From Flectonema sp. DT1601 (lineage: Eukaryota; Euglenozoa; Diplonemea; Diplonemida; Diplonemidae), in the NCBI GenBank assembly GCA_964019425.1, contig OZ025821.1:759001-823000 (forward strand): a DNA stretch of 64,000 bases, read 5' to 3'. How positions within the stretch are numbered: position 1 is the stretch's first letter; every line of letters starts with the position of its first letter. Made by a program: the position numbers and the translations under genes. The notes below the pieces were generated by a model. The model ran no database searches. It had not been told where the DNA came from and saw only the letters and a list, made by a program, of their open reading frames with translations. Of the stretch, positions 53,116 through 63,909 are shown piece by piece.

Positions 53116-55157
53116 TTATTATTTAAAAAAAAAGGAAACAATCAGTTTAGCGTCTTGATCAGGACGGAAAATAGAAATTAATCGACATAGTCGATCGATA
53201 GAAAAAAAAAACAATGATAACATTGTTTATTCTTTTTTTTTTTTTTTTTTTTTTAAATCCTTTTAATTATTTTAAAGAAAAAACAATCAGTTAAGCGTCT
53301 TGATCAGGACGGAAAATAGAAATTAATCGACATAGTCGATCGATAGAAAAAAAAAACAATGATAACATTGTTTATTCTTTTTTTTTTTTTTTTTTTTTTA
53401 AATCCTTTTAATTATTTTAAAGAAAAAACAATCAGTTTAGCGTCTTGACCAGGACAGAAAATAGAAAGTAATCGACATAGTCGATCGATAAAAAAAAAAC
53501 AATGATAACATTGTTTATTCCTTTTTTTTTTTTTTTTTTTTTAACTTTTTATTTATTTCTTAAAGAAAAAACAATCAGTTTAGCGTCCTGACCAGGACGG
53601 AAAATAGAAAGTAATCGACATAGTCGATCGATAAAAAAAACAATGATAACATTGTTTATTCCTTTTTTTTTTTTTTTTTTTAATCTTTTTATTTATTTTT
53701 TAAAGAAAAAACAATCAGTTTAGCGTCTTGACCAGGACGGAAAATAGAAATTAGTCGACAAAGTCGATCGATAAAAAAAAACAATGATAACATTGTTTAT
53801 TCCTTTTTTTTTTTTTTTTTTTTTATATCTTTTATTTATTTTTAAAGAAAAAACAATCAGTTTAGCGTCTTGACCAGGACGGAAAATAGAAATTAGTCGA
53901 CAAAGTCGACCGATAAGAAACAATGATAACATTGTTTATTCTTTTTTTTTTTATTTTTTTTTTTATATTTTTTTTATTTATTTTTAAAAAAAAAACAATC
54001 AGTTTAGCATCTTGACCAGGACGGAAAATAGAAAGTAATCGACATAGTCGATCGATAAAAAAAACAATGATAACATTGTTTATTCTTTTTTTTTTTCTTT
54101 TTTAAAATTCTTTTTATTTATTTTTTAAAGAAAAAGAAAACGGAAAATAGAAATTAGTCGACAGAGTTGATCGATAAGGAACAATGATAACATTGTTTAT
54201 TCTTTTTTTTTTTATTTTTTTTTTTACATTTTTTTTATTTATTTTTAAAAAAAAAACAATCAGTTTAGCATCTTGACCAGGACGGAAAATAGAAAGTAAT
54301 CGACATAGTCGATCGATAAAAAAAACAATGATAACATTGTTTATTCTTTTTTTTTTTTTTTTTTAAAATTCTTTTTATTTATTTTTTAAAGAAAAAGAAA
54401 ACGGAAAATAGAAATTAGTCGACAGAGTTGATCGATAAGGAACAATGATAACATTGTTTATTCTTTTTTTTTTTTTATTTTCTTTTTTTATATTCTTTTT
54501 TATTAATTTTGAAAAAAAAAAAAAAACAATCAGTTTAGCGTCTTGACCAGGACGGAAAATAGAAAGTAATCGACATAGTCGATCGATAAAAAAACAATGA
54601 TAACATTATTTATTCTTTTTTTTTTTTTTTTTTTTTAAATTCTTTTTATTTATTTTTTAAAGAAAAAAAAGAAAATAGAAATTAGTCGGCAGAGTCGATC
54701 GATAAAAAAAACAATGATAACATTGTTTATTCCCTTTTTTTTTTTTTTTTTTTTTTATTCTTTTTAATTATTTTTAGAAAAAACAATCAGTTTAGCGTCT
54801 TGACCAGGACGGAAAATAGAAAGTAATCGACATAGTCGATCGATAAAAAAACAATGATAACATTGTTTATTCTTTTTTTTTTTTTTTTAAATTCTTTTTA
54901 TTTATTTTTAAAGAAAAAAACGGAAAATAGAAAGTAGTCGACAAGGTCGAACGATAAAAAAAACAATGATAACATTGTTTAATCTTTTTTTTTTATTTTT
55001 TTTTTATATTCTTTTTTATTAATTTTGAATAAAACAATCAGTTTAGCGTCTTGACCAGGACGGAAAATAGAAAGTAATCGACATAGTCGATCGATAAAAA
55101 AACAATGATAACATTGTTTATTCTTTTTTTTTTTTTTTTTTTTTAAATCCTTTTAAT
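53086..55157 (+). repeat. Hairpin-unit array A (plus orientation, about 15 units)
   Basis: Tandem units of two sizes. The long unit (about 140-150 bp) contains CAATCAGTTTAGCGTCTTGA, a CCAGGACGG block, AATAGAAAGTAATCGACATA with GTCGATCGAT, then AACAATGATAACATTGTTTA and a T run. The short unit (about 110-120 bp) lacks the first block and carries AGTCGACAAAGTCGA-type sequence. Each unit holds two or three inverted repeats: CGTCCTG-AC-CAGGACG (long units), ATCGAC-ATA-GTCGAT, and AACAATG-ATAA-CATTGTT directly followed by a T run. Units start with an A run and end with a T run, so neighbours can also pair. Confidence 0.92.
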
Positions 55158-55394
55158 TACCGTAATTATAAATATCATGGTGTATAAAAAGTCTCCAAAT
55201 CAGCAAAAAATGGCCAAATCCACCATCTTTATTATATCCAAAGTTTTTTTAGTACAATCATTCACAGAAAACACTTAGCAAAATTCGGATTCCAGAAAAA
55301 AAAAAACTTTTTCTTTTGACTTTGGTACTAAATTATCGACATTTTGAACTGGTTAAAGTTCTACAGGCTGGTCTTGTGTACCAACCTGGTGGGG
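55158..55394. other. Unique spacer between opposed arrays
   Basis: About 235 bp of non-repeat sequence (AAATATCATGGTGTATAAAA to CCAACCTGGTGGGGGATTGA) at the point where the hairpin array turns from plus to minus orientation. No gene is seen. Confidence 0.6.
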
Positions 55395-56130
55395 GATTGA
55401 TAACTAATTTCTATTTTCCGTTTTTTTTCTTTAAAAATAAATAAAAAGAATTTAAAATAAAAAAAAAAGAATAAACAATGTTATCATTGTTTTTTTATCG
55501 ATCGACTATGTCGATCACTTTCTATTTTCCGTCCTGGTCAAGACGCTAAACTGATTGTTTTTTTTTTCAAAATTAATAAAAAAGAATATTAAAAAAAATA
55601 CAAAAAAAAAAGAATAAACAATGTTATCATTGTTTTTTTTTATTGTTCGACTTTGTTGACTAATTTCTATTTTCCGTTTTTTTTTCTTTAAAAAATAAAT
55701 AAAAAGAATTTAAAATAAAAAAAAAGAATAAACAATGTTATCATTGTTTTTTTTTATCGTTCGACTTTGTTGACTAATTTCTATTTTCCATTTTTTTTCT
55801 TTTTAAAAATAAATAAAAAGAATTAAAATAAAAAAAAAAAAGAATAAACAATGTTATCATTGTTTTTTTTATCGATCGACTATGTCGATTACTTTCTATT
55901 TTCCGTCCTGGTCAAGACGCTAAACTGATTGTTTTTTCTTTAAAAATAAATAAAAAGAATAAAAAAAAAAAAAAAGGAATAAACAATGTTATCATTGTTT
56001 TTTTTTTTTTATCGATCGACTATGTCGATTACTTACTATTTTCCGTCCTGGTCAAGACGCTAAACTGATTGTTTTTTCTTTAAAACAATTAAAAAGGTTT
56101 AAAAAAAAAAAAAAAAAAAAAAAAATGAAT
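55395..56130 (-). repeat. Hairpin-unit array B (minus orientation, about 5 units)
   Basis: Same unit family as array A but reverse-complemented (AATAAACAATGTTATCATTG and GTCCTGGTCAAGACGCTAAA), with long and short units alternating. The last unit is cut at its GAATAAACAATG motif, where the reverse-transcriptase frame begins. Confidence 0.9.
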
Positions 56131-56135
56131 AAACA

Positions 56136-59100
56136 ATGGGCAACTGCGACGGGAAAATTTTTAATACGGTTATTCAGGAAGCCGTCGCAAACCACACTCT
56201 TTCTAAATTTAATTTTCAAAAAGGCTTTAGGAAAGGTGTCTCTGGATGTATCGAACATGCCACGATCACCTCAGAGATTTTTAAAGAAGTGAAAGCTCTC
56301 CGGAAAAACCTAACAATTGTCTGGGTGGATTTGGCAGATGCTTTCGGCTCAGTCAAACATCAATTAATTTTCTTTGCTTTAAAATATTTCGGAATTCACG
56401 AAAGAATAATCGGTTTCTATAAAAGGTATTATTCCTCCATGCGCGTCCAAATCAGAGTTGGAGAAGGCCTGACGCCCACTATCCCTTTTGAAGTTGGTGT
56501 CTTTCAAGGCTGCGTTTCCTCCCCAACCCTTTTTAATTTGGTATTCCAACTACTGCTCTTTTCCTTAGCAGTTCATCAACAGGAAGCCTACGAGTTTAAC
56601 AATAAATCCCTCCAACTATTAGTTGCAGCTTTTGCTGATGATTTACAACTTACCACGTCATCAAAGGCGGGGGCAAAATTGCTAATCAAGTCGCTCGAAC
56701 AGTTTCTTTCCTGGTCTCGTGGTATGAAAGCGAAACCCCAGAAATGCATTGCCCACAGCTTTGTACAAGGGAAACCAGCTAACCCGGACCTGAAGATTAA
56801 CAATGTTCCGATTACGAATCTCCAGGAAGCTGGAGAGTTCAAATACCTCGGGCGTTGGTTTGAGCCGAACGCCAAAGAACAGAAATTGCGAGAGCGCCTG
56901 ACCACTTTTACCAGGAATTTTTTAAAAAAAGTCGACGCCATGCCACTATATGGGTCTCAGAAGGCTTGGTCTGTCCAACACTTGTTATTGTCAAGGTTAA
57001 CATGGAGTTTAATGATCCATGACTTATCTCTCCCTTTTGCCAAAAAAATGGACAAAATTATTAAACCTTTTTTGAAGAAATGGTGGGGATTTGTCCGCTC
57101 TGCGAACACAGTCATCCTTTTTACCGGTTCAAAGAACACTGTTGGTCTCAGACACAAAAGAGTTGAGACGCTATATAAACAAGCGCAATCAATTAAACTA
57201 GACATCCTCAGATCCTCACAGGACTCTGACATACACGGTGTCTACAATGTTATTATGGAGAAATCGTCCAACTGGTCGAAAAAGTTTTCAGCTTCTGCTG
57301 AGTGGGAGCGCCTTATTAAGTTTTTTTCTTACCGTTCTCTTGCGAAGCAATCAGCTGGTCTTGGTCACCGATTGCGCGATCTACGTACTACTCGCCCCGA
57401 TCTCCTTAAGCGTTTTGAAGTGGAAGCCACAGATGAACTACTGAACTCTTTGAATAAATTACAAGTCCAAGGTCAGTGGAAGGAGTGGTCTAAATGTATG
57501 ATAAACGATTTCACCTGGAATAAGGTACTTAGGGAGGGAAATCCTGCCTATATCTCATTTCAACTGAAAGCGGTTACAAACACCCTCCCCTCACAAGATA
57601 ATTTAAAGAGGTGGAACATCACCAATGTGGACCAAAATTGTGTTTTGTGTGGCAAAGTGAATCCTACCCTCAGGCATGTCTTAACAGGCTGTCCTGTCTC
57701 TTTAACACAAGGGAGGTTCACGTGGCGTCACGACAGCGTTCTAAAACGCATTGTTATCTTCTTGGAAGAGTTGATAATAAAAGCCAACAAAAGAAAAGAA
57801 AACCTCCCGCCTCCCTCTCAAACTTTTTTAAAAACAGGGGAAAATAAACCCCTAGAAAGAATTTCTAAAGAGACAGGCGAACTTTCACTAGCGAATGATT
57901 GGGTCATCCTCGACGATGTCGGTGATAACCGCCTAATTGTTCCTCTTGAAGTGTGCCATGTCTCGTCCTCTCTAAGACCAGACATTTTTATTTATTCTTT
58001 TTTTGCGAAAAGAGCACTGATTCTGGAGCTGACGTGTCCAAATGAAGATCGTTTCGAAACCTCTCATGTCTTAAAGGAAAAGAAATACCTAAAGCTAAGA
58101 GACTCGATCATCGCTAATGGCTTCGACTGTAACATTTTTACTATTGAAGTTGGCGTACGAGGAAACATCTGCATGGACCAGCTGAACATCTGGACACGTC
58201 ACATCGGTTCACCTTTAGCACCAACAAAAGCTTTATTTTGTGAATGCACCAGAATCGCCAGACAGTGCTCATATGTTCTGTTCCAGACGAGGAACCTCCC
58301 CACGTGGCATTCAAGACCACTAATGCGCAGCATTAAAGAAGAACCTGCCACTGCAAGTTTTATAAAAGATGGTAAAGAAATCTTCCCTGTGGAAGAAGTC
58401 AAAATCCACAAAGTAACAAAACTGAAAACGATCGAAAAGCTCACCATTGAAAGATCGTGGCTTGAGAAATGTTTTATCTGGCAAACTTGTTACGCATCGG
58501 CTCTTTCTATTCTACTTATTGCCAATGGTTCTTCCTCCCCGGCCCCTTCTGTTTTGTTAGATGAGGATGAGCTCACTGGACTCTCCTTGTCATTCTCTTC
58601 TATTTCTTCCATCTCTTTCCAGACTCCCCCACCTGAACTCATGTCAACGGGATCGCAAACACTTCCTGCTGATTTCGCTATAGTGATAAGAACTCAATCT
58701 GACATGGGTTCTCAAACCCCCTTGTACAAAAAAAAAGAAGGAAAATTAAGGCTGAAACTTTCCTTGAAATGCCAGATTTTAGAAAACGAATTAGAGCAAA
58801 TGAAAGAACGAATTTTTTATGTTCTATTTTTATTTTACTTTAATGCGATGTCAGCCTCCCTCGAGAAAGACAAGCAGTTACTAAATGGATTACCTGTTGA
58901 GATCAAAGCTACCAACCAGGATCCATCCTCACTTCCTCCTGCACCCCCTGTTTTAATTATTGAAAAAGATAGAAAAGAATATGAACTTCTGGAAGGAGTA
59001 ATTCAACGGTTAACAGCAGAACGCGATGAATCGAAGACTTCTCTTTCTGCACTAGTTCGACAATATGACTTAGTGGAAGATTACAGGAAACGTGAGCTCG

Positions 59101-59417
59101 CAAATCTGACTCAGAGAGCAGACCTATCGGAAATGGCGCTCTTTAATTACCATCAAAGGTTTGTTCTTCTGTCGAACGAATTGGAGACCAAATGTAATGA
59201 GGAAAGAGAAAGTAAAATAAGACTTTTCTATACTCAACAGGAGGTCGAGAGTTTGCGTGCCGCGCGTCCCCGTATGACCCACTTTAGTCAACAAGTTTCC
59301 CCCCGAACCCCCGTTCTGTATGAATCTGTTGCTATGATGAAAAATATAAAAAAAATAAAAAAAAAAAGAATAAACAATGTTATCATTGTTTTTTTATCGT
59401 TCGACTTTGTCGACTAA
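56136..59417 (+). CDS. LINE reverse transcriptase with restriction-like endonuclease (R2/NeSL/Utopia-like)
   Basis: 1093 codons. RT motifs: FQKGFRKGVSGCIEH (28-41), catalytic VDLADAF with Asp65, GVFQGCVSSPTLFNLVF (121-137), AFADDLQL (165-172) and KYLGRWF (236-242). A CCHC knuckle CVLCGKVNPTLRHVLTGC (502-519) is followed by QGRFTWRHD and a PD-(D/E)xK restriction-like endonuclease: LRPDIFIY (613-620), LILELTCP (628-635) and KEKKYLKL (647-654). This order defines site-specific RLE-type LINEs. The RT fingers upstream of motif 1 are missing, so the frame is 5'-truncated or starts inside array sequence. Residues 760-1093 are unusual for the group: a Ser-rich stretch, a hydrophobic segment (FYVLFLFYFNAMSA near 905-920) and long coiled coils. 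The ATG lies in the array motif AACAATG, and the last 16 residues and stop codon are encoded by an array unit. Confidence 0.9.
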   Translation: MGNCDGKIFNTVIQEAVANHTLSKFNFQKGFRKGVSGCIEHATITSEIFKEVKALRKNLTIVWVDLADAFGSVKHQLIFFALKYFGIHERIIGFYKRYYSSMRVQIRVGEGLTPTIPFEVGVFQGCVSSPTLFNLVFQLLLFSLAVHQQEAYEFNNKSLQLLVAAFADDLQLTTSSKAGAKLLIKSLEQFLSWSRGMKAKPQKCIAHSFVQGKPANPDLKINNVPITNLQEAGEFKYLGRWFEPNAKEQKLRERLTTFTRNFLKKVDAMPLYGSQKAWSVQHLLLSRLTWSLMIHDLSLPFAKKMDKIIKPFLKKWWGFVRSANTVILFTGSKNTVGLRHKRVETLYKQAQSIKLDILRSSQDSDIHGVYNVIMEKSSNWSKKFSASAEWERLIKFFSYRSLAKQSAGLGHRLRDLRTTRPDLLKRFEVEATDELLNSLNKLQVQGQWKEWSKCMINDFTWNKVLREGNPAYISFQLKAVTNTLPSQDNLKRWNITNVDQNCVLCGKVNPTLRHVLTGCPVSLTQGRFTWRHDSVLKRIVIFLEELIIKANKRKENLPPPSQTFLKTGENKPLERISKETGELSLANDWVILDDVGDNRLIVPLEVCHVSSSLRPDIFIYSFFAKRALILELTCPNEDRFETSHVLKEKKYLKLRDSIIANGFDCNIFTIEVGVRGNICMDQLNIWTRHIGSPLAPTKALFCECTRIARQCSYVLFQTRNLPTWHSRPLMRSIKEEPATASFIKDGKEIFPVEEVKIHKVTKLKTIEKLTIERSWLEKCFIWQTCYASALSILLIANGSSSPAPSVLLDEDELTGLSLSFSSISSISFQTPPPELMSTGSQTLPADFAIVIRTQSDMGSQTPLYKKKEGKLRLKLSLKCQILENELEQMKERIFYVLFLFYFNAMSASLEKDKQLLNGLPVEIKATNQDPSSLPPAPPVLIIEKDRKEYELLEGVIQRLTAERDESKTSLSALVRQYDLVEDYRKRELANLTQRADLSEMALFNYHQRFVLLSNELETKCNEERESKIRLFYTQQEVESLRAARPRMTHFSQQVSPRTPVLYESVAMMKNIKKIKKKRINNVIIVFLSFDFVD

Positions 59418-59591
59418 TTTCTATTTTCCGTTTTTTTTTTCTTTAAAAAATAAATAAAAAAAAAATTAAAAAAAAAAAGATTAAACAATGTTATCATTGT
59501 TTTTTTATCGATCGACTATGTCGATCACTTTCTATTTTCCGTCCTGGTCAAGACGCTAAACTGATTGTTTTTTCTTTAAAATAATTAAAAG

Positions 59592-59623
<32 letters not shown>

Positions 59624-59631
59624 TGAATAAA
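59345..59631 (-). repeat. Hairpin-unit array C (minus orientation, about 2 units)
   Basis: Begins inside the end of the reverse-transcriptase frame (AATAAACAATGTTATCATTG at 59369) and ends in a truncated unit ...AATGAATAAAC that joins directly to R copy 2 at 59632. One short and one long unit are present. Confidence 0.9.
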
Positions 59632-60050
59632 CGAATTTCGATAAGTGGGAAGTAACGGACTGGGAGCTTTTGGCTCCTGCCCTATTCCCGATGTAAACTT
59701 TCTTTTTATTTTTATTTTTTTTTTTAACAGGCCCAAAGGGCGACAATGATGGTTGCTGACCAAGGAATAATATTCAAATGAATTTTCGTTTCAAAGAAAC
59801 GAACAGAATTGAGAGAGAGGCAAAGAAAAAAAAAAAAAAAAAAAAGAAAGAATAGAAAAAAAAAAATATGAAGAGGAAATAATCAAACATGAAAAAAAAA
59901 AAAAAAAAAATATAAATAAAAAACGTTGTATGAAAAAGGAAAAAAAGAAAAAAAAAGACCAGAAAAGGAAAGAGAAAATGAAAAGGTATAATATTATTGT
60001 GGGGATATGAGGATAGCAGGGAGATGCTCTTTTCTTTTTTTTTTTTTTTT
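59632..60050 (+). repeat. R repeat copy 2 (uninterrupted)
   Basis: Reference copy of the R repeat, from GAATTTCGATAAGTGGGAAG to GGATAGCAGGGAGATGCTC and a T run, running straight into array D. It contains the possible hairpin GGAGC-TTTTG-GCTCC at about 59660 and long purine-rich tracts. It has neither of the insertions seen in copy 1, so it serves as the empty-site reference. Confidence 0.88.
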
Positions 60051-60167
60051 TTTATTTATTATTTAAAAAAAAGGAAACAATCAGTTTAGCGTCTCGATCA
60101 GGACGGAAAATAGAAATTAATCGACATAGTTGATCGATAGAAAAAAAACAATGATAACATTGTTTAT

Positions 60168-60204
<37 letters not shown>

Positions 60205-60461
60205 CTTTTAATTATTTTAAAGAAAAAACAATCAGTTTAGCGTCTTGACCAGGACGGAAAATAGAAAGTAATCGACATAGTCGATCGATAAAAAAAAAAC
60301 AATGATAACATTGTTTATTCCTTTTTTTTTATTTTTTTTTTTTTTGTTCTTTTCATTTATTTTTAAAGAAAAAACAATCAGTTTAGCGTCCTGACCAGGA
60401 CGGAAAATTGAAAGTGATCGACATAGTCGATCGATAAAAAAACAATGATAACATTGATTAA

Positions 60462-60496
<35 letters not shown>

Positions 60497-60607
60497 TTTT
60501 AATTATTTTTTAAAGAAAAAACAATCAGTTTAGCGTCTTGACCAGGACGGAAAATAGAAAGTGATCGACATAGTCGATCGATAAAAAACAATGATAACAT
60601 TGTTTAT

Positions 60608-60641
<34 letters not shown>

Positions 60642-60753
60642 CCTTTTTATTATTTTAAAGAAAAAACAATCAGTTTAGCGTCTTGACCAGGACGGAAAAT
60701 AGAAAGTGATCGACATAGTCGATCGATAAAAAAACAATGATAACATTGTTTAT

Positions 60754-60786
<33 letters not shown>

Positions 60787-61296
60787 CTTTTTATTTATTT
60801 TTAAAGAAAAAAAAACGGAAAATAAAAATTAGTCGACAAAGTCGAACGATAAAAAAAAAACAATGATAACATTGTTTATTCTTTTTGTTTTTGTTTTTTT
60901 TTTTATATTCTTTTTTATTAATTTTGAAAAAAAAACAATCAGTTTAGCGTCTTGACCAGGACGGAAAATAGAAAGTAATCGACATAGTCGATCGATGAAA
61001 AAAAAACAATGATAACATTGTTTATTCTTTTTTTTTTTTTTTTTTTTTTTAAATTCTTTTTATTTATTTTTTAAAAAGAAAAAAAAAACGGAAAATAGAA
61101 ATTAGTCAACAAAGTCGAACAATAAAAAAAAAAAACAATGATAACATTGTTTATTCTTTTTTTTTTATTTTTTTTTTATATTCATTTTTATTAATTTTGA
61201 AAAACAACAATCAGTTTAGCGTCTTGACCAGGACGGAAAATAGAAAGTGATCGACATAGTCGATCGATAAAAAAAAACAATGATAACATTGTTTAT

Positions 61297-61334
<38 letters not shown>

Positions 61335-61446
61335 CTTTTTATTATTTTTAAAGAAAAAACAATCAGTTCAGCGTCTTGACCAGGACGAAAAATAGAAAGT
61401 GATCGACATAGTCGATCGATAAAAAAACAATGATAACATTGTTTAT

Positions 61447-61482
<36 letters not shown>

Positions 61483-62937
61483 CTTCTAATTATTTTTTAA
61501 AGAAAAAACAATCAGTTTAGCGTCTTGACCAGGACGGAAAATAGAAAGTAATCGACATAGTCGATCGATAAAATAAAAACAATGATAACATTGTTTATTC
61601 CTTTTTTCTTTTTTTTTTTATTCTTTTTATTTATTTTTAAAGAAAAAACAATCAGTTTAGCGTCCTGACCAGGACGAAAAATAGAAAGTGATCGACATAG
61701 TCGATCGATAAAAAAACAATGATAACATTGTTTATTCTTTTTTTTTTGTTTTTTTTTTTTTTATTCTTTTTATTTATTTTTTAAAGAAAAAACAATCAGT
61801 TTAGCGTCTTGACCAGGACGGAAAATAGAAATTAGTCGACAAAGTCAATCGATAACAAAACAATGATAACATTGTTTATTCTTTTTTTTTTTTTTTTTTT
61901 TTTTTATTCTTTTTATTTATTTTTTAAAGAAAAAACAATCAGTTTAGCGTCCTGACCAGGACGGAAAATAGAAAGTAATCGACATAGTCGATCGATAAAA
62001 AAAAAACAATGATAACATTGTTTAATCTTTTTTTTTTTTTTTTTTTTTTTTTATTCTTTTTATTTATTTAGAAAAAACAATCAGTTTAGCGTCTTGACCG
62101 GGACGGAAAATAGAAATTAGTCGACAAAGTCGATCGATAAAAAAACAATGATAACATTGTTTATTCTTTTTTTTTTTTTTTTTTTTTTAAATTCTTTTTA
62201 TTTATTTTTTAGAAAAAAACGGAAAATAGAAATTAGTCGACAAAGTCGAACGATAAAAAAACAATGATAACATTGTTTATTCTTTTTTTTTATTTTTTTT
62301 TTTTATAATCTTTTTTATTAATTTTGAAAAAAAAAAAAACAATCAGTTTAGCGTCCTGACCAGGACGGAAAATAGAAATTAGTCGACAAAGTCGATCGAT
62401 AAAAAAACAATGATAACATTGTTTATTCTTTTTTTTTTTTTTTTTTTTAAATTCTTTTTATTTATTTTTTAAGAGAAAAAAACGGAAAATAGAATTTAGT
62501 CGACAAAGTCGAACGATAAAAAAACAATGATAACATTGTTTATTCTTTTTTTTATTTTTTTTTTTTATATTCTTTTTTATTAATTTTGAAAAAAAAAAAA
62601 AAAAAAACAATCAGTTTAGCGTCTTGACCAGGACGGAAAATAGAAAGTAATCGACATAGTCGATCGATAAAAAAACAATGATAGCATTGTTTATTCTTTT
62701 TTTTTTTTTTTTTTTTTAAATTCTTTTTATTTATTTTTTAAGAAAAAAAACGGAAAATAGAATTTAGTCGACAAAGTCGAACGATAAAAAAACAATGATA
62801 ACATTGTTTATTCTTTTTTTTATTTTTTTTTTTTATATTCTTTTTTATTAATTTTGAAAAAAAAAAAAAAAAAAAACAATCAGTTTAGCGTCTTGACCAG
62901 GACGGAAAATAGAAAGTAATCGACATAGTCGATCGAT
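60051..62937 (+). repeat. Hairpin-unit array D (plus orientation, about 20 units)
   Basis: Largest array. Long units dominate from 60050 to 62100; strict alternation of long and short units appears from about 62080 to 62900. Homogeneous blocks of neighbouring near-identical units (for example those near 62300-62560 and 62560-62860) suggest expansion of two-unit or larger modules. T runs at unit ends reach about 30. Confidence 0.92.
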
Positions 62938-63051
62938 AAACAATGTTATCATTGTTTTTTTTTTTCTATCGATCGACTATGTCGATTAATTTCTATTTTC
63001 CGTCCCGATCGAGACGCTAAACTGATTGTTTCCTTTTTTTAAATAATAAAT

Positions 63052-63061
<10 letters not shown>
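62938..63061 (-). repeat. Hairpin-unit array E (single inverted unit, fold-back point)
   Basis: At 62938 the unit sequence turns round: GTCGATCGATAAACAATGTT joins the plus-oriented unit to a complete minus-oriented one (CTATCGATCGACTATGTCGA, then GACGCTAAACTGATTGTTTC). Unit and following R copy 3 are the mirror image of R copy 2 plus the first unit of array D, so 59632-63495 has long inverted ends. Confidence 0.88.
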
Positions 63062-63082
<21 letters not shown>

Positions 63083-63149
63083 ATCTCCCTGCTATCCTCA
63101 TATCCCCACAATAATATTATACCTTTTCATTTTCTCTTTCCTTTTCTGG

Positions 63150-63182
<33 letters not shown>

Positions 63183-63268
63183 CCTTTTTCATACAACGTT
63201 TTTTATTTATATTTTATTTTTTTTTTTTTTTATTTTTTTCATGTTTGATTATTTCCTCTTCATTTTTT

Positions 63269-63302
<34 letters not shown>

Positions 63303-63495
63303 TCTGCCTCTCTCTTAATTCTGTTCGTTTCTTTGAAACGAAAATTCATTTGAATATTATTCCTTGGTCAGCAACAGTCATTGTCGCCCTCTGGGCCTGT
63401 TAAAAAAAAAAAAAAATAAAAAGAAAGTTTACATCGGGAATAGGGCAGGAGCCAAAAGCTCCCAGTCCGTTACTTCCCACTCTATCGAATTCATA
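63062..63495 (-). repeat. R repeat copy 3 (inverted)
   Basis: Reverse complement of R copy 2 with a few substitutions (GTCATTGTCGCCCTCTGGGC against GCCCAAAGGGCGACAATGAT). It ends at CTATCGAATTC, the mirror of the GAATTCGATAG start seen in copy 4. Confidence 0.88.
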
Positions 63496-63618
63496 GCAAA
63501 GAACTACCTCTCGCTCTTTACAACTACGAGTAGTCTTTTTACTCCTCTTATTAAACCCCTTATCCCTACCCTTAATTATATCACCCCTCTTTGTCCTCTA
63601 GCCTCAATTCCTCCGACA

Positions 63619-63909
63619 ATGCCGCAGAGTGAAGCTCTCGACCGCACGCCGACCAAGATTTTACGACAAGAGAGTCACGTTATCTCCGTTAAAGAGAATA
63701 CACCTATTGCGAGACAATGGTCCGAGGGTAGGATTGACTTACTCGAGAATTACTGTCGAGCAGTAGATGACTCTCTCGAAACAAACGAGAAAGCGGCAGA
63801 GCTCTCAGAACAACTTCTGGATGCCCAACTTCGCCTCTCGGAGCTGAATTCGATAGAGTGGGAAGTAACGGACTGGGAGCTTTTGGCTCCTGCCCTATTC
63901 CCGATGTAA
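63619..63909 (+). CDS. Possible element ORF ending in R copy 4
   Basis: About 96 codons from an ATG at 63619 (MPQSEALDRTPTKILRQESH), continuing through a coiled-coil-like segment (SEGRIDLLENYCRAVDDSLE; AELSEQLLDAQLRLSEL) and ending WELLAPALFPM plus stop inside R copy 4. The frame is open further upstream, but that part is R copy 3 in antisense and is less likely to be coding. The final 15 codons are preserved in the other plus-oriented R copies, which suggests R is the 3' end of an element gene. The sequence 63496-63847 occurs only here in the window. Family unknown. Confidence 0.4.
   Translation: MPQSEALDRTPTKILRQESHVISVKENTPIARQWSEGRIDLLENYCRAVDDSLETNEKAAELSEQLLDAQLRLSELNSIEWEVTDWELLAPALFPM

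Noticed and set aside
53086-63061. Possible CRISPR array
   Set aside because: The repeats are about 110-150 bp with homopolymer spacers of low complexity and contain palindromes at several places. The genome is eukaryotic with introns, and no cas gene is present.
53086-63061. Telomeric or centromeric satellite
   Set aside because: Units switch orientation and are interrupted by an RT gene and R repeats, and no short telomere-type motif is seen. A subtelomeric location remains possible but unsupported.
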